Part shown: piece after piece, positions 12,673 to 24,600 of the stretch
How the letters are laid out: each line of letters opens with the position of its first letter
Position numbering within the stretch: the stretch's first letter is position 1
Assembly: GCF_030052815.1 (NCBI RefSeq)
Contig: NC_079505.1
Coordinates: 9,774,898-9,838,897, forward strand
Length of the DNA: 64,000 nucleotides
From: Hevea brasiliensis
Lineage: Eukaryota; Streptophyta; Magnoliopsida; Malpighiales; Euphorbiaceae
Direction of reading: 5' to 3'
Position numbers and translations under genes: made by a program
Notes under the pieces: generated by a model
Database searches by the model: none
The model's input: only the letters and a program-made list of their open reading frames with translations
What the model was told of the DNA's origin: nothing

Positions 12673-14763
12673 TGAAGGCAGGCGTGAAAAACACAAGTTT
12701 ATACCATTGAATTCAAAAATTTTCACCTAGGGTCACATGCATCATGCAAGATTTATTTTTATCTATTTGATTTCAATGATAAACAACATATTAAAACTCT
12801 TTTAATATGTTTTTGGATCTGTTTTTGCCATTTAAGATTTTAAAATTAATCAGATTAATTTTAGAATCCTAGATTAAATCAAGAACGATTACACTAACCT
12901 CTTGATGTACTGCAGCGTGTCTGCGCCTTTGAGATTCGTCTTCAGGACACCAAATGTTGTCCCTCTAGCTTGTCCACACCAAGAACACCTATGGCAGCTC
13001 TTGAACAACTTCTAAAGCTTTTTCTATTAATTAGAAATTCAAGTTCTGCCTTTTAAGAGATTAGAGATGTAAACAGGACACTAGAAACAATTTCTAGCGT
13101 TCTTAATTCAAGAGATTGATGGCTAATCTCTTTGAATTGATGAGAGATGAAGAAGAATAGATGAAAGCCCTCAAAGTGGCGTGACAAAGGAGAGGAGTGG
13201 CTGCTGGTTGCTTTTTCTTTTCATAACAACACTTAAATAGCTAGGTTAACACATTAAACCCTTGCCACATGTCACGTTTTGATTAGCTCTAGGTTTAAGT
13301 GACCCAATCACATTGTGCCATGTGTCAAACCTATATTTAATCTTGATTTTAATCATCTTACATGATTAAAAAACATTTGGCAAGCTTATGTGTAATCCCA
13401 TGTGTCACCATCTCATGGTGTCACGTGTCACACTGTGAAATGACCCAAAATGCCCCTGTGTCTTAATTTTGAGTTCTTAACCCAAAATAATTATTTTTCT
13501 TCTTTTAATTAATTTATATCAAATATAAATTAATTAATTAATCTCTATTAATTAATTTCACATTAATTAAATTCATATTTAAACACTTTAAATATAAATT
13601 TAACTTATACTATACATCCAATAATCTAGATTTGGTTTCAAGTCATGCTAGGGACTTTGCAATTTAATTGCAAACCAAACCTATTTAATTAATCAATTAA
13701 ACTCTTTAATTTATTAATTAAATCATATTTAAATAGGTGATAACTTGTGTATGTGTGTGACTTACTAGGCTCATCACTAATTGGCAATGAGATATGATAT
13801 CAACTCTTAATATCATCAGAACTCTTTCTTACCATAAATGATTTCTCTAAATCATTTTATGAACCTCATAGACCATGGTTAACACCTAGCATAGCATGCC
13901 ATGGCCACCCAATTAGTAATAAGGTTTACCTTAAATGAACCTATAATCATATGTTACCATGCACTAGAATCTCTCTGTTACAAAATTCCAACTCAAGCTG
14001 GAGTCATGGTTTATGTCAAACTCCATTTGCTATGAATATTATGTTCTCTTTTAATTCTAGTTCTTCATTAAAAGATTTTCTCATCGAAACTCTTTTACGA
14101 ATAAATCTATCTGTCTGGCCAGAACTTGAAACATCAAGAACAATTAAATGAACATAGGATTTTATCTCTATTTACTTAGAGGAACAGATGCCATCTTGAT
14201 CAACACCTACCTCCATATATAACTAGTAGGAGCCAACAGATGCCCATATACCCATACACAGTACAAGTATGAAAGTAGTATCAAACTCAAACTACCTATA
14301 TACAAGATAATATCTCAGTCTAAAGATTATATGCAGATATGATTTATGACAAAACATTGACAAGAGTAAACTCCATGTGCTTGTCATAAGTGTCACTGGT
14401 TCGGCCTACTTATCATTTATAAGTGCCTATCATGTTTGTTATATGGCATGAGACTCACCATTCCATCTTATTTATATCTCATATAAATAACTTGGGAACA
14501 AACATGAATACAATCTTTCTGGATAAGTCATGTCCTTATTATGAAGTATCCTCGATTGTGAACCTATTTATGATACTTTGTGCTAGAAATATTGTCACTC
14601 ATATTCTTAACAACTTAAGAATAATATTTCTAACAAAATATCAATGGACCTTTTCTATTACACATAAATATATTATGTAAACGGAAAAGTGGAAATGCCT
14701 TTTATTAATAAAATATCTACAAGATACATACTAAATGATATGCTCTAGGGCATACTACTAACA
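12673..14763 (-). repeat. 5' LTR of the copia element
   Basis: 2091 bp, a direct repeat of 5482-7537. It carries an extra block near 12912-12948 (around CAGCGTGTCTGCGCC) that the other LTR lacks, plus scattered substitutions and small indels, for example near 13976-14130. Confidence 0.95.
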
Positions 14764-14957
14764 CCTAACACCTTCCCCGCCCGTATACGGACCCCGAACC
14801 TAGAATCTCTTTTTCTCTTTTGAAGTGGTTTCATTTTAATTTATTTTCACAAAATGGTTTTCTTTAATTTCCCTCAAAATTAGAGTGGCGACTCCTCACT
14901 TTTCCCACTTCGGTGAAGAGCTTCATCCGGGCGACCGCAAAATACCTTGCGACAATG
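14764..14957 (+). mobile_element. Host retroelement resumes after the copia insertion
   Basis: This begins with the right copy of the target duplication, CCTAA. The run AACACCTTCCCCGCCCG and the later TGGCGACTCC (14886-14895) are familiar from the LTR/primer-binding region of Tat/Ogre-like Ty3-gypsy elements. TGGCGACTCC could be a tRNA-primed binding site. The sequence changes character after CTTGCGACA at 14957. No coding sequence is present. Confidence 0.45.
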
Positions 14958-17026
14958 TTTTATTATTTCATTATAAGTTCCACTTATAATTTATAGCATT
15001 TTAATTCTACTTATAGTAGAACCATAAATCTCCAAATCTCATTTCTACATAATTTATGCATTCATCATATCATTCATGTTAATTGCAATTCACATCAATC
15101 AATTTTCATGCACTATTTGTACATCGAAATATTTTCCGTTCTCTCATTATGAGAACGACTAGCCGATTCACACATCCATGTGATTCATTTAATCATTACA
15201 ATATTTTTATTAATTATCATTCACATTATTACCTCTCATGTACCAATTATTGTACAAAGTATTATTATCCTATTTATAATAGAGACATAAGTCTTAATGA
15301 TAACTTCATCTCATTCATACCTTTGACAATCCATTCATGTTAATTTCTTTTTACATTTCAAGTTGTATTACTTATGTATTATGAGTTTCACGTGTGATGG
15401 GAATACAAATCCTAACTACCTATTCACATAATTTAAGTGTTCATTAAGTCATTTAGGTGAATTACCATTCCTATTCCAAGTAATCCATGAACATTTCATG
15501 GATTTCAAATTTTAATACCTTAATTTCCTCTAGCAATTTAGTTATTGCATTTAGTGTCATTATGTTTACTATTTACATTACTATTCACATAAAATGTTGA
15601 CTTTTTCATAATTAATAGGTATACCATTTCTAAACACATGGTCATACCACATTTTGGGTTACAAATATGTTGGCATTGATTGCCAATTGCAATTGAAAGT
15701 TCCCTAGATGTATTTCCAAAATTTTAGTTTTGGTCACCTAAGTTTACTATTCCATTAGACCAATCTACAGTGGGAATTTAGCTAAACTTTCCTCATCAAA
15801 GTTGTTCCTTAATGTCTCTACGTTATTTCCCTTTTTGAATCACTCTATTTTGAGTTTTGTAGCTCAATTTATGGCATTTTTATCATAACTGGCCGGATGG
15901 GTCATTGTGCAGAATTTCTGGGCAAATTTTGATTCTGGCAGTTTTGATAGGCTAATTTTGGTTAGCAATTTGATTAGGTTATGTTCAGAATTTGGGCTTC
16001 TATTCTTCATGAAAGTTGTTCTATTATGTCTATGCTTTCCATGGGTTCAAGAATCAGGTCATTTGGACCTCTCTACACAAAGTTATGGCCATTTGAATAG
16101 TTATTGTTCATATGGTCATTTTTCCAGGTCCAGATTTTGGTTACTCGGATTTAGAAAATTTTTAGGTCACTTTAGGTTGGTTTTCTAGGGCAGGATATCT
16201 TCATGAAAAATGTGGCATTGTGTCCCTAGTTTCACCTCCAATTGGACTTACACCAATTGAAGCTACAAAAGTCAACTTATGACTGCCCAAACTCACTGGA
16301 CTCAAGGTCCAGAATTTCCAGCAAAAGGGCAGCTCACCCAATCCACAATTCATTGCCACAATTAACTTCATTTTAAGGCCATACCATATGAAGTGGTCAT
16401 TAATTGACCATTAGAACTCCAATTAAACATCAAAGAACAAAATCCCTAATTTATTCACAAAACCCTAACCCTCACAATCCCTAATTGCATACTACACATG
16501 CAATTCCACATATAAATCTTATATGTCATCTTCAAATTTAAATTCAATTAAACACCTCAATTCCTCTTCCTAACATGGCTGGCCAAAATTCCACTTCTGC
16601 ACACACACTTCTTTTTCAACATTTCTCACATAATTTCACCTCAATTCATCTTAAATTTAAGAATTTAAGAAGAGAAAAACAAGATTAAGCACTAACCTTA
16701 GTAGGGAAGAATTTTCTCTTAGCCAAACTTCAATTTTTCTTCACTTTCTTAGCAGCCAATCACCTTAGCAAGGTTCTAGGAAAATTTTTAGTATTGGGAC
16801 TTGTGAAAAATATGGAAAGAAATTAGGGTTTTGTAAGCTTAAGCAAGTGAAAATGGAAGAGGAGAGCAAAGGATGGGTTTCGGCCATCGAGTTCCAAGAA
16901 AGAAGATTACCATTTTTCTTCCTTTATTTGATTTGTTTTTATCTCTTTATATTTGTTTGTCTAATGGTGATTAGCTAAGCATTTTAATTGCATCATTCTT
17001 TCATCATGCTTATGTAATAATTTAGT
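14958..17026 (+). mobile_element. Family A retroelement DNA, plus orientation
   Basis: Non-coding and AT-rich. The part at 15640-16300 matches the reverse complement of 1-730 and also 28020-28503, with shared words such as CTTCATGAAAGTTGTT and GTTGTTCCTTAATGTCT. Its 3' part resembles 34150-34500. It runs into the assembly gap. Short ORFs here show no family features. Confidence 0.6.
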
Positions 17027-17126
17027 NNNNNNNNNNNNNNNNNNNNNNNNNNNNNNNNNNNNNNNNNNNNNNNNNNNNNNNNNNNNNNNNNNNNNNNNNN
17101 NNNNNNNNNNNNNNNNNNNNNNNNNN
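17027..17126. other. Assembly gap (100 N)
   Basis: Exactly 100 N, the usual placeholder for a gap of unknown length. The gene to its right is cut by it. Confidence 0.99.
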
Positions 17127-17310
17127 ACAAGATGTAGTGGTGGGAACTCCCTATTTTGGATCACAGCTTCATTTGTTTGTGCCTTGGGTTATGATCATGT
17201 TACTGATTTTAAGAATCATATAAACAAAGCATAACACAAATTGTAATATTCAAAGTAATATTTGCTTGATGTGAATGTGTGTTAATGAGTTTGTTCATTT
17301 TAATTTTCAG

Positions 17311-17535
17311 GGCAACATCAGCCATTTCACATGTTGTTCTTGGTCAATTCAAAACATGTGTTGTGCTTCTTGGAAATTTTTATCTCTTTGGCTCCAATCC
17401 AGGAGTGACCAGCATATGTGGTGCGTTCACAGCTATTGCTGGAATGTCTTCTATACGTACCTCAATTTGTGCGGCATGAAATCACAGGCAGGAAAACATC
17501 TCCGCATAAAACACCCGCAGCAAAATCAAGGTTGA
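17311..17535 (+). pseudogene. Last exon of a nucleotide-sugar-transporter-like gene, frameshifted
   Basis: After a good acceptor (TTTTAATTTTCAG, ending 17310), the frame reads ATSAISHVVLGQFKTC, FGSNPGVTSICGA and AIAGMS. This resembles the last membrane helices of plant triose-phosphate/nucleotide-sugar translocators of the DMT superfamily, possibly the UDP-GlcNAc transporter UGNT1 group; the subfamily is uncertain. These Golgi or ER proteins exchange nucleotide sugars for nucleotide monophosphates. After GMS the expected YTYLNL lies in another frame. That frame ends at 17535, while the original stops at 17479. The tail KTSPHKTPAAKSRL appears in a third frame. So at least two indels are present. 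Upstream exons are lost in or beyond the gap. It is either a decayed copy or an error-prone contig end. Confidence 0.5.
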
Positions 17536-18889
17536 GAGAGAAAATGAGATAGTCATGATGGATACGGTGGGGGAATCTGTGAAGTATCTTCGACAAACAG
17601 TTAATGTTTTTTTGTAAACTAGTATTGTTTCATCAATATATATTTTTTAGTTTACATGTGGATCGGATGTTTAATTTACGCTAAGGGCGTTATCCATTCC
17701 AAAGTCCAGAGCAGTTGTAGAGTATCCATCAGCCTGAAGCTCACAAAGTCCAGCACCTGTAGATACCTGACCAGTGCTTTGTTACTCTCTTTGAATGTGG
17801 CCAACAGGTAGATATAGATGAGTCGACGAGTGCAACAAAGGTGCATTATTTAGTTGCTTTTCTTTTGTTCATTTTTTCTTTTTTATTTTATTTATTTTTA
17901 TTTATTTTACGCTTTTCATGCGATTCTCGCGCGGTATTGTTAAACTGTGAACATGCTTTAAGATATAGTTATTAGTTGTAGGCTAGCCGCGGGCCGCTTC
18001 ATCCGGCGGGATTCTGGAACTTCGCCTTTGAGTGAACGATTTCAATTTCAGTTTATAATTTAATATCAATTTAAATCAATTTGATTTTAATTGATTTCAA
18101 TTTAAATTTGTCTAATTTCGATTTCCAACAGTCTTTGATGAGGTCTAATTAATTGTAAACAATTGGTGAAATCATAATTAAGGCTGTGCACGGTTTTTGG
18201 TTTTCAGCATTGAATCAATACTGAATCATATCGAATCAAGCTTATTTCTAATACTTTGATTTGATTCTAGTTCTTCACTAATAAAAACTGAAATCAAAAT
18301 TATATTGGATCAGAATCAAAATAATAAAAGAATCTAACTAGAATTATATTGAAATTTCAATTCGATTTTGATTTCTAAATAGATTCAAACCAAACTTGAA
18401 TCGTGACACCCTTAACTACAATTATCTAATTAAATAATCTTTTAAAACTGACTGAGTATGTAAAACCTTAAAAACAAATTGGTAGCAACCTTTGAAATCG
18501 CAAATCTTTAATCCAAACAATATTTAAATTGGTCAAGAGTGTGTTTAATATTATATGAGAAATTACTTCATAATTACTTATATATTTCTAAACAATACAA
18601 TAATATTCTTATAAAATATTTAGCATGTGGTAGTCTTAATATGTGAATGTAAATTGATTAATTAATAAAATTAAGGATAATTTTAATTTACTTATTCACT
18701 TATGAAGACTATAAGTGCAATTTCATTCTGGACGTAAGAGAGAATCTAAATCATGCACATATAAATGGAAAGGATTGAATTATAATTAAAGTTTGAAACT
18801 TGATTATTGTTAGGTGAGAATAAAATGCCCTATTATTGATAAAATCACACAATATAAAGGGCTACGGGTGAGATTTATTGTTGGTGAAG
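17536..18889. other. Intergenic region
   Basis: The first part is likely 3' flank of the transporter-like locus. A short minus-strand reading at about 17780-17680 (GAGLCELQADGYSTTALD) is open but matches nothing I know. The rest is AT-rich. A MITE-like repeat lies at 18180-18414. Confidence 0.6.
18180..18414. repeat. Small MITE-like element with imperfect terminal inverted repeats
   Basis: The left end TAAGGCTGTGCACGG and the right end CGTGACACCCTTAA are imperfect inverted copies. The inside is rich in GAATCAAAAT and GATTTTGATT words and has no coding potential. A similar repeat with different ends lies at 55440-55980. Confidence 0.4.
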
Positions 18890-19148
18890 AGGACCACATC
18901 CAAAAGCAGTGGATTTCTCCCAGGAAGGGCACGCTGGAAGATGAAAGGCAGCAATGGAGATCTTTCAAATGAGTCTTAGAGAGCGTAGTTTTTGAAAAAA
19001 TTTTTCTTCAGTCTTGTGTTTTCTTCTGCTCAAACTTCTCTGCAGCATCTTTTCAAGAATTCAGTCTGCCTCTGTTTGCTTCCAGTTTGGTCCTTAAAAA
19101 CACCAACATTATTTATTTATTTTTATTTTTATTTATTTTAATTACTAT

Positions 19149-19185
<37 letters not shown>

Positions 19186-20601
19186 AATTATCTATTTATT
19201 AAGCATCACCTTGCCTCTGATTCTGAAACCAAACTTCAACTTGTCTTGCTGTCAAACTTAATTTGCTCAGCAAGTTCATGCTTCTGTGCCTGCATTAATA
19301 TATATATATTATACCATCAAAAATTATTTCTATACACATATTATATACATATTTGCAAAAAGAAAATAAAAAAATAATTCAATTTATCATAAATTTAATA
19401 CACATAATGTATGACATAATTTACATATTTTTATTTATATTTTCTTAAAATTCATGATAAATAAGATTTAAATAAAAAAAATTCAAATAGAACAATTAAA
19501 ACAATACAATAAATTTAGAATTTAATAATACTTTTTTAATATTATTTTGTGCATGATGTTAAAGTAATAAATAACTTTAAGATAATATATTTATACATTA
19601 AGATAATATAAAATAATAAATAATATATATAACATTATGTATAATAGAGTCGTAAATTAGTATTAGTAATGTTAAAACTTTAAGTTATGCATAATTGTAT
19701 ATCACTATGTACTTATTGATAATTTTATTAATAGCATAATTTAAATTTTAACAGAATATGCGATGTGTTGTTAAAGATTATATTTGTTGTAATGGAAAAT
19801 GAAATAAATTTATAAACTTTCATATTTTATCCTCATTTATATAACGATAAAATTTTATTTTATAGTTAAGTTTTTCAGTAACATGTTAAATGATTGCTTT
19901 TTTACTTGATTTCATTTCTTTTAAAATAATTTATTCTTTAATTTAAAATAATTAAATTTAAACAATTATATATTTTGAATATAAAAAATGAATCAATAAA
20001 AAATTTATTGTATTTAGTTTATCACTTTTTTAACTTACCAAATTAATATATCCTAAGTGATTGAAGTAAAGCAAAATTGTATAATTTAGCAGCTAATTAA
20101 AGGGCAATTAACTAAGAATTTATTTTTATAATCAAGGTGTTTATGAAATAATTTATATATTTATCTTATACGCATATATATATATATATATATATATATA
20201 GAAAAGAAATAGAATAAAATAAAAACAATAATGATAACACATACGGGATTGAGAGCGGTATGCAGCTTGAAGCTGTCCTCGAGCAAAGTGGATTGTTCTT
20301 TAGTCAGCCTCAGTTTTTTCCTACTGCTGTTCTTGTTTATGCTAATGAAGTCGTTTCCTTTATTAGTTGCATGATCTTCATCGTCTTGATGATGAACTGA
20401 TTTGAAACTTGACCCAGATCGTACGCTGATGGCCTCTTCTTCTTCTTCTTCATCTTTAGGGCGAAGGGTAAAAGAGAGGTCCAAGCAAACCCTAGACTTG
20501 TCCTTATTGTGCCTCTTTTGCTCTTTTGGCACATAGTGAGTCATGCCCAGTTTAAGACCGAGCCCTGTGTTGCAGTGTTCATCTTCATGATCGTCTTCCA
20601 T
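18890..20601 (-). pseudogene. HD-Zip class II homeobox-leucine zipper gene with single-base lesions
   Basis: Three exons are recognisable. Exon 1 (about 20601-20246) is clean: the N-terminus contains CNTGLGLKLG, an LxLxL/EAR-type repressor motif as in HAT22/HAT9, then an acidic stretch and homeodomain helix 1, KLRLTKEQSTLLEDSF, ending NP before GTATGT. Exon 2 (19289-19210) encodes QKHELAEQ and, one frame over, TARQVEVWFQN, the recognition helix. Exon 3 (from 19092) encodes the zipper TKL..QTEADCEFLKRCC in shifting frames, then CPSWE, a variant of the class II CPSCE redox motif. At least three 1-base indels break exons 2-3. Such proteins repress transcription in shade and auxin responses. The lesions suggest a pseudogene or consensus errors. 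(AT)n microsatellites lie in intron 1. Confidence 0.75.
19153..19182. repeat. (AT)n microsatellite
   Basis: Alternating AT run in HD-Zip intron 2. A similar run lies in intron 1 at about 20174-20200. Confidence 0.9.
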
Positions 20602-21610
20602 GGTCAATGCCAACGGTCGTAATAATATTTTTGGAGGAATTATAAGGAGAGAAAAGAGATGCATATATAATTGAAAGATGGGAAAAGGGTATGACTTTAT
20701 ACAATAATTTAATGAGATTCAATCAGTTATTAGTTAGTAATTAGTATTGATTATTAATTATTTCTTTAGTTCTTTATGACTTTACTACTACTAATAATGA
20801 CAACTTAGCTATAACATAAATATATAAGACAAAAATGGCATCCGTTAGAATTGTGGCTCCTTCCAAGGAAACCACAAATAACTCATTATTATTAATTTCC
20901 ATGTTTGACTTTATGATTTTCTTAATTAATTTAATAATAAATTTATTAAACATGATAAAAGTAAAAGGTCTTGATAACGAGGCTAAAATATCAGCCTATA
21001 AACGACTATCGCCCTACAAATAGGCAACCAAAAGAGAAGCAGATGACGCATATAACAGTTCTCACCAATTGCTCTCTCTTTCTTTTTATTTTAACCACAA
21101 ATGTTAAAAATATTACAAATCAATAATATAACCCAATTTTGATTACTGCTATTCTTCCATTACACTTATCATAAAGAGTGTTAAATTTAGATATTGAATA
21201 AAATACTTTCATAAGAAGTATTTAGGTAAAAAATTTAAAATATTTCATGAATTATTAGACATGAATTTTTCAAATATAAGAATTTAACAAAAATAAAAAA
21301 ATCAATTAAATTAAATTTTTACAAAATTATAGTTTCCAAACAGAGGAAAACAGAAATGGTAACTTCACCAACATCATCAGCTAAAATCTTCTCCCCCATA
21401 CGGATGTTCGTGCATGTGCATATGACATTCAAACATTTGGAACAATATACATAAATGCAAACCATATGCAGATTTTTCTTCACATCATCAGGGTGGTTGT
21501 CAGAGGATGCTGTTGCACGACTTGAACAACCATAGTTTATACAACCAAAAAAGTGTTCATTATTTTGTCAAAAACATAATTTGTATAGAAGGAAAACATG
21601 CATTGTTGTT
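20602..21610. other. Intergenic region between HD-Zip and TBL loci
   Basis: AT-rich, with no convincing gene. It includes the presumed 5' flank of the minus-strand HD-Zip locus and the 3' flank of the TBL gene. Confidence 0.6.
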
Positions 21611-24600
21611 CTAACTCATGGAAACTGTTTGTCCAAAAACCAGTGTGGCATATATCAACTCATTCCATGCATCAGGAACCCCTGGAAGACACCAATGGCT
21701 ACAGTCTTGCCGCCTTGTGGAAATTTTTCTCCCTGCAGTCAGATTTTTGCCATAGACTGATGGATGTCCATCCTTTCTAAAATTGGTCAACTTTGTCACA
21801 TTTAATAGTTTCACTGGGATCTGCATTTCCCGGATTACCTCCTCCACTATCTTCATTTTCAAAGGGTAGTTATTGAGTATGGCCCCTTTCAATATTGGTT
21901 CAGTCTCCCCATTACATGACCCTCCCGAGTCCCAATCCCCACCTCTGTTCACAAGAGTTTAGCACTGATAATTAATATTTTTTAGCAGCCATAAATTTTT
22001 CTAAATGAAAACTTGCAGTCTAAGTTTTGCCTCTTCCTTGAATTGGCCTTGGAGTAACAGTCACAATCAATTAAATTGAGTCTTTTTCCCAGTTTCCTTA
22101 TGGTTTGTATTGTCAAAAAGTAAGGATTGAACTCCAGAAGGAAGAAAATTCAAGACAGACATACCTGAAATGAGCAGATGAATATCCTCGATAGAAGATC
22201 AACTGCTTCACAGGATCTACATTCCCATCAATCCACTTTGCCCAGGTCCTCAGAGCCCTTCTGTAAGCCTCAACTGCATCAAACTGTGGATAGAGATAAT
22301 CACCTTCTTTATAGTAATTTTTCCTGCATTAATAAGCAATCAGTTAGGCTTTTCTGTGAGGTTCATATACGTGGACAAAAGCAAACAAGAAATCAAGAAA
22401 AGGAAGCAATTACAATAAGTAAAATAGTTATGAATCATCAAGGATCATGTGTGCAAGCTTTGCACTTTGCAAGATCTAGATTGTCACCAGAAAATCACTA
22501 ATATTTTATTGTTGAGTAGATTGAATTTTTTTTTTTAAATAAGTTTTTTTTTTTTTACTTGTCAAACCCAAATTCAAATTCTTGTCATTAACATCAAAAG
22601 TGAAAAGACATGCGATTGGCTTTCAACACAGAAAATAGAAATGCAGGAAAAAGGATCTTTAGCTAATCCAGAAAATCTAAATTACAAAATATTTTAGACA
22701 TACCCACGAGCAGTTTTTCCATGAGTCCACCAGTGCCCAGTATTAAAAACAAGAATGTTCGCCCGCTTCCACCGACCTGATGTCTTGTCAATTCGGTCAA
22801 TGGATAAAGTTGGATTTGAGTTTCCCTGTGCATTGATGCGAACCCCTTCCCTTACAAGGAAATGTGACCTCACAAACTCCACTGAACAGTTATAATCCTA
22901 CCAAACAGTTGTAAAAGTCAACAATTTGGTATATAATGTCTAATCTACTGTATTATTATCTAGGATTAATTTGATCAAAATTGAATGCAACACATTCAGT
23001 GACTAACATTTACTTGAGTATATAAATTATTGAAAGAAAGAAGCAGAAAACAATTAAAGCATTTTAAAGGTCAAATTAGCATGACATATACCATCAGATG
23101 ATGCATTACCAGTAAGAAATAAAGTAAATTTTTCTAAAGCATTAACCGGCTAGTAATAAGAATTCTGTGGTAAAGAACTGAGTTATTATTTCACCATGAG
23201 AATTATTCTTTCATGGGGATAAGAGAGATGGAATCATGGCTGGTTATATGGAGGAGAAGAGCTACTCCCATCTGCAAGTAGTCTAATTTATCTTGATAAC
23301 GAAATGACATTAAAATCAAAAGGAACTTTACTAAGGATGTAGAATGTGTGTGTGTGTGTGTGTGTGTGTGTATACATAATTCACTATATGATACATATGC
23401 AATGTCAAACATAAAGTTGTCTCCAAAGAAATTACTGTAATCAGTTATGTGCACCTATCAACTTTCTCAACAGTAAAAAGTAGGCAAACTAATAAATACA
23501 ATGTCAATACTTATATAATTTTCAGCTAAATCACATCGAGAACGCACCCAGTAATTCTATGCCCTCCTTACTCTTGCAAACCACCTGCCCTCACTCCTCA
23601 GTCTATCAACATCTATCAAGGCTATTACCATATGATAGCCTCATGTATGGACTAAGATATAGAAGCTATGTTGTTACCATAAATTTGAAGACATAATAGC
23701 CTCTTCCCTTTGTTATTTTGTGGCCATGTATTTCACGCATTCTGCTTTTATCAGACAGGCCTTCTCGGAGCAGGCATAGCATTGATTCAAACTGGTTCCG
23801 GTTCATGGAATCTCCAACCAACATCAGCCTCTTACCTCTCAATCTTGTCAAGAAATCTGTTGCATTAAACCTACAAGTGAAAAGTGAAAGCAGAAAAGAC
23901 TTGCATTCTTGCTAATTTGTTATTCAATTAATTAAAGACACAGTATAAGAAGGAAAATCACTTCAAAATAAGCTCAAGTTTCAAAAGGAACTTTCACATT
24001 AGGCATGAACACTTTTTCATAGGGAAAAAAAGTTCTTACAAATCAGATATACAAACATGATGCATGCACAGACGCACAGACAAAAACCGACAATGAAAGC
24101 TATTTATACCCAATAATAATTTCCATTGACATCTGACAATACGTACATTAGTAATTCCTTATTCACAGCATGATATTGTAACTTATCCAGTTTCAGGAAT
24201 CTGTGATTCTCAAATTCATGAGTATTATTGAAAATAACACAAAAACAAAATGCTTTACGTTGTCCTTCATGGCCCTAATGAAATCTACACCATAATTCTA
24301 AAGTTCCTAAGTCTTCAAACATACTTCTTCCTAAGTCACATGTTGCGCGCATCAAATGTGAAGAAAGAAAGCATTAAGCACCCTTCTCAAGGTGGTAAGG
24401 TGAGGGACTCCATATACATAGGTAAACTGAGAGAACCAAATCTAAGTGAAGAGATTTGGCCTTGTCAACCACTTGACTTTCAAGCTATCCAATTCCTCTT
24501 AAAATGTTACAGCACATTTAAAATTTGAATTGATCTCTCATCGCAATAATGCTGAATCTGAATTGATCTCCAATAACAATAACATTAATGATCTGAATTT

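Larger units (their letters stand above)
5482..14763 (-). mobile_element. Complete but decayed Ty1-copia LTR retrotransposon
   Basis: A 9.28-kb element in minus orientation. It has two long LTRs (5482-7537 and 12673-14763), an initiator-Met-tRNA-type primer-binding site, a polypurine tract and the domain order gag, integrase, reverse transcriptase, RNase H typical of copia. It is flanked by a perfect 5-bp duplication, CCTAA, at 5477-5481 and 14764-14768. Coding capacity is lost through many frameshifts and stops, and no protease segment is found between gag and the pre-integrase region. The LTRs differ by substitutions and by a ~31-base indel (extra sequence near 12912-12948), so the insertion is not recent. 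The long LTRs and RT sequence suggest the Tork/Angela side of copia, with low certainty. Confidence 0.95.

Noticed and set aside
16961..17164. Minus-strand ORF running through the N gap
   Set aside because: Half of its codons are undetermined bases, so it has no support.
17680..17785. Open minus-strand reading with GAGLCELQADGYSTTALD
   Set aside because: Looks protein-like but is short, without clear splice borders or a known family, and sits in the 3' flank of a plus-strand locus.
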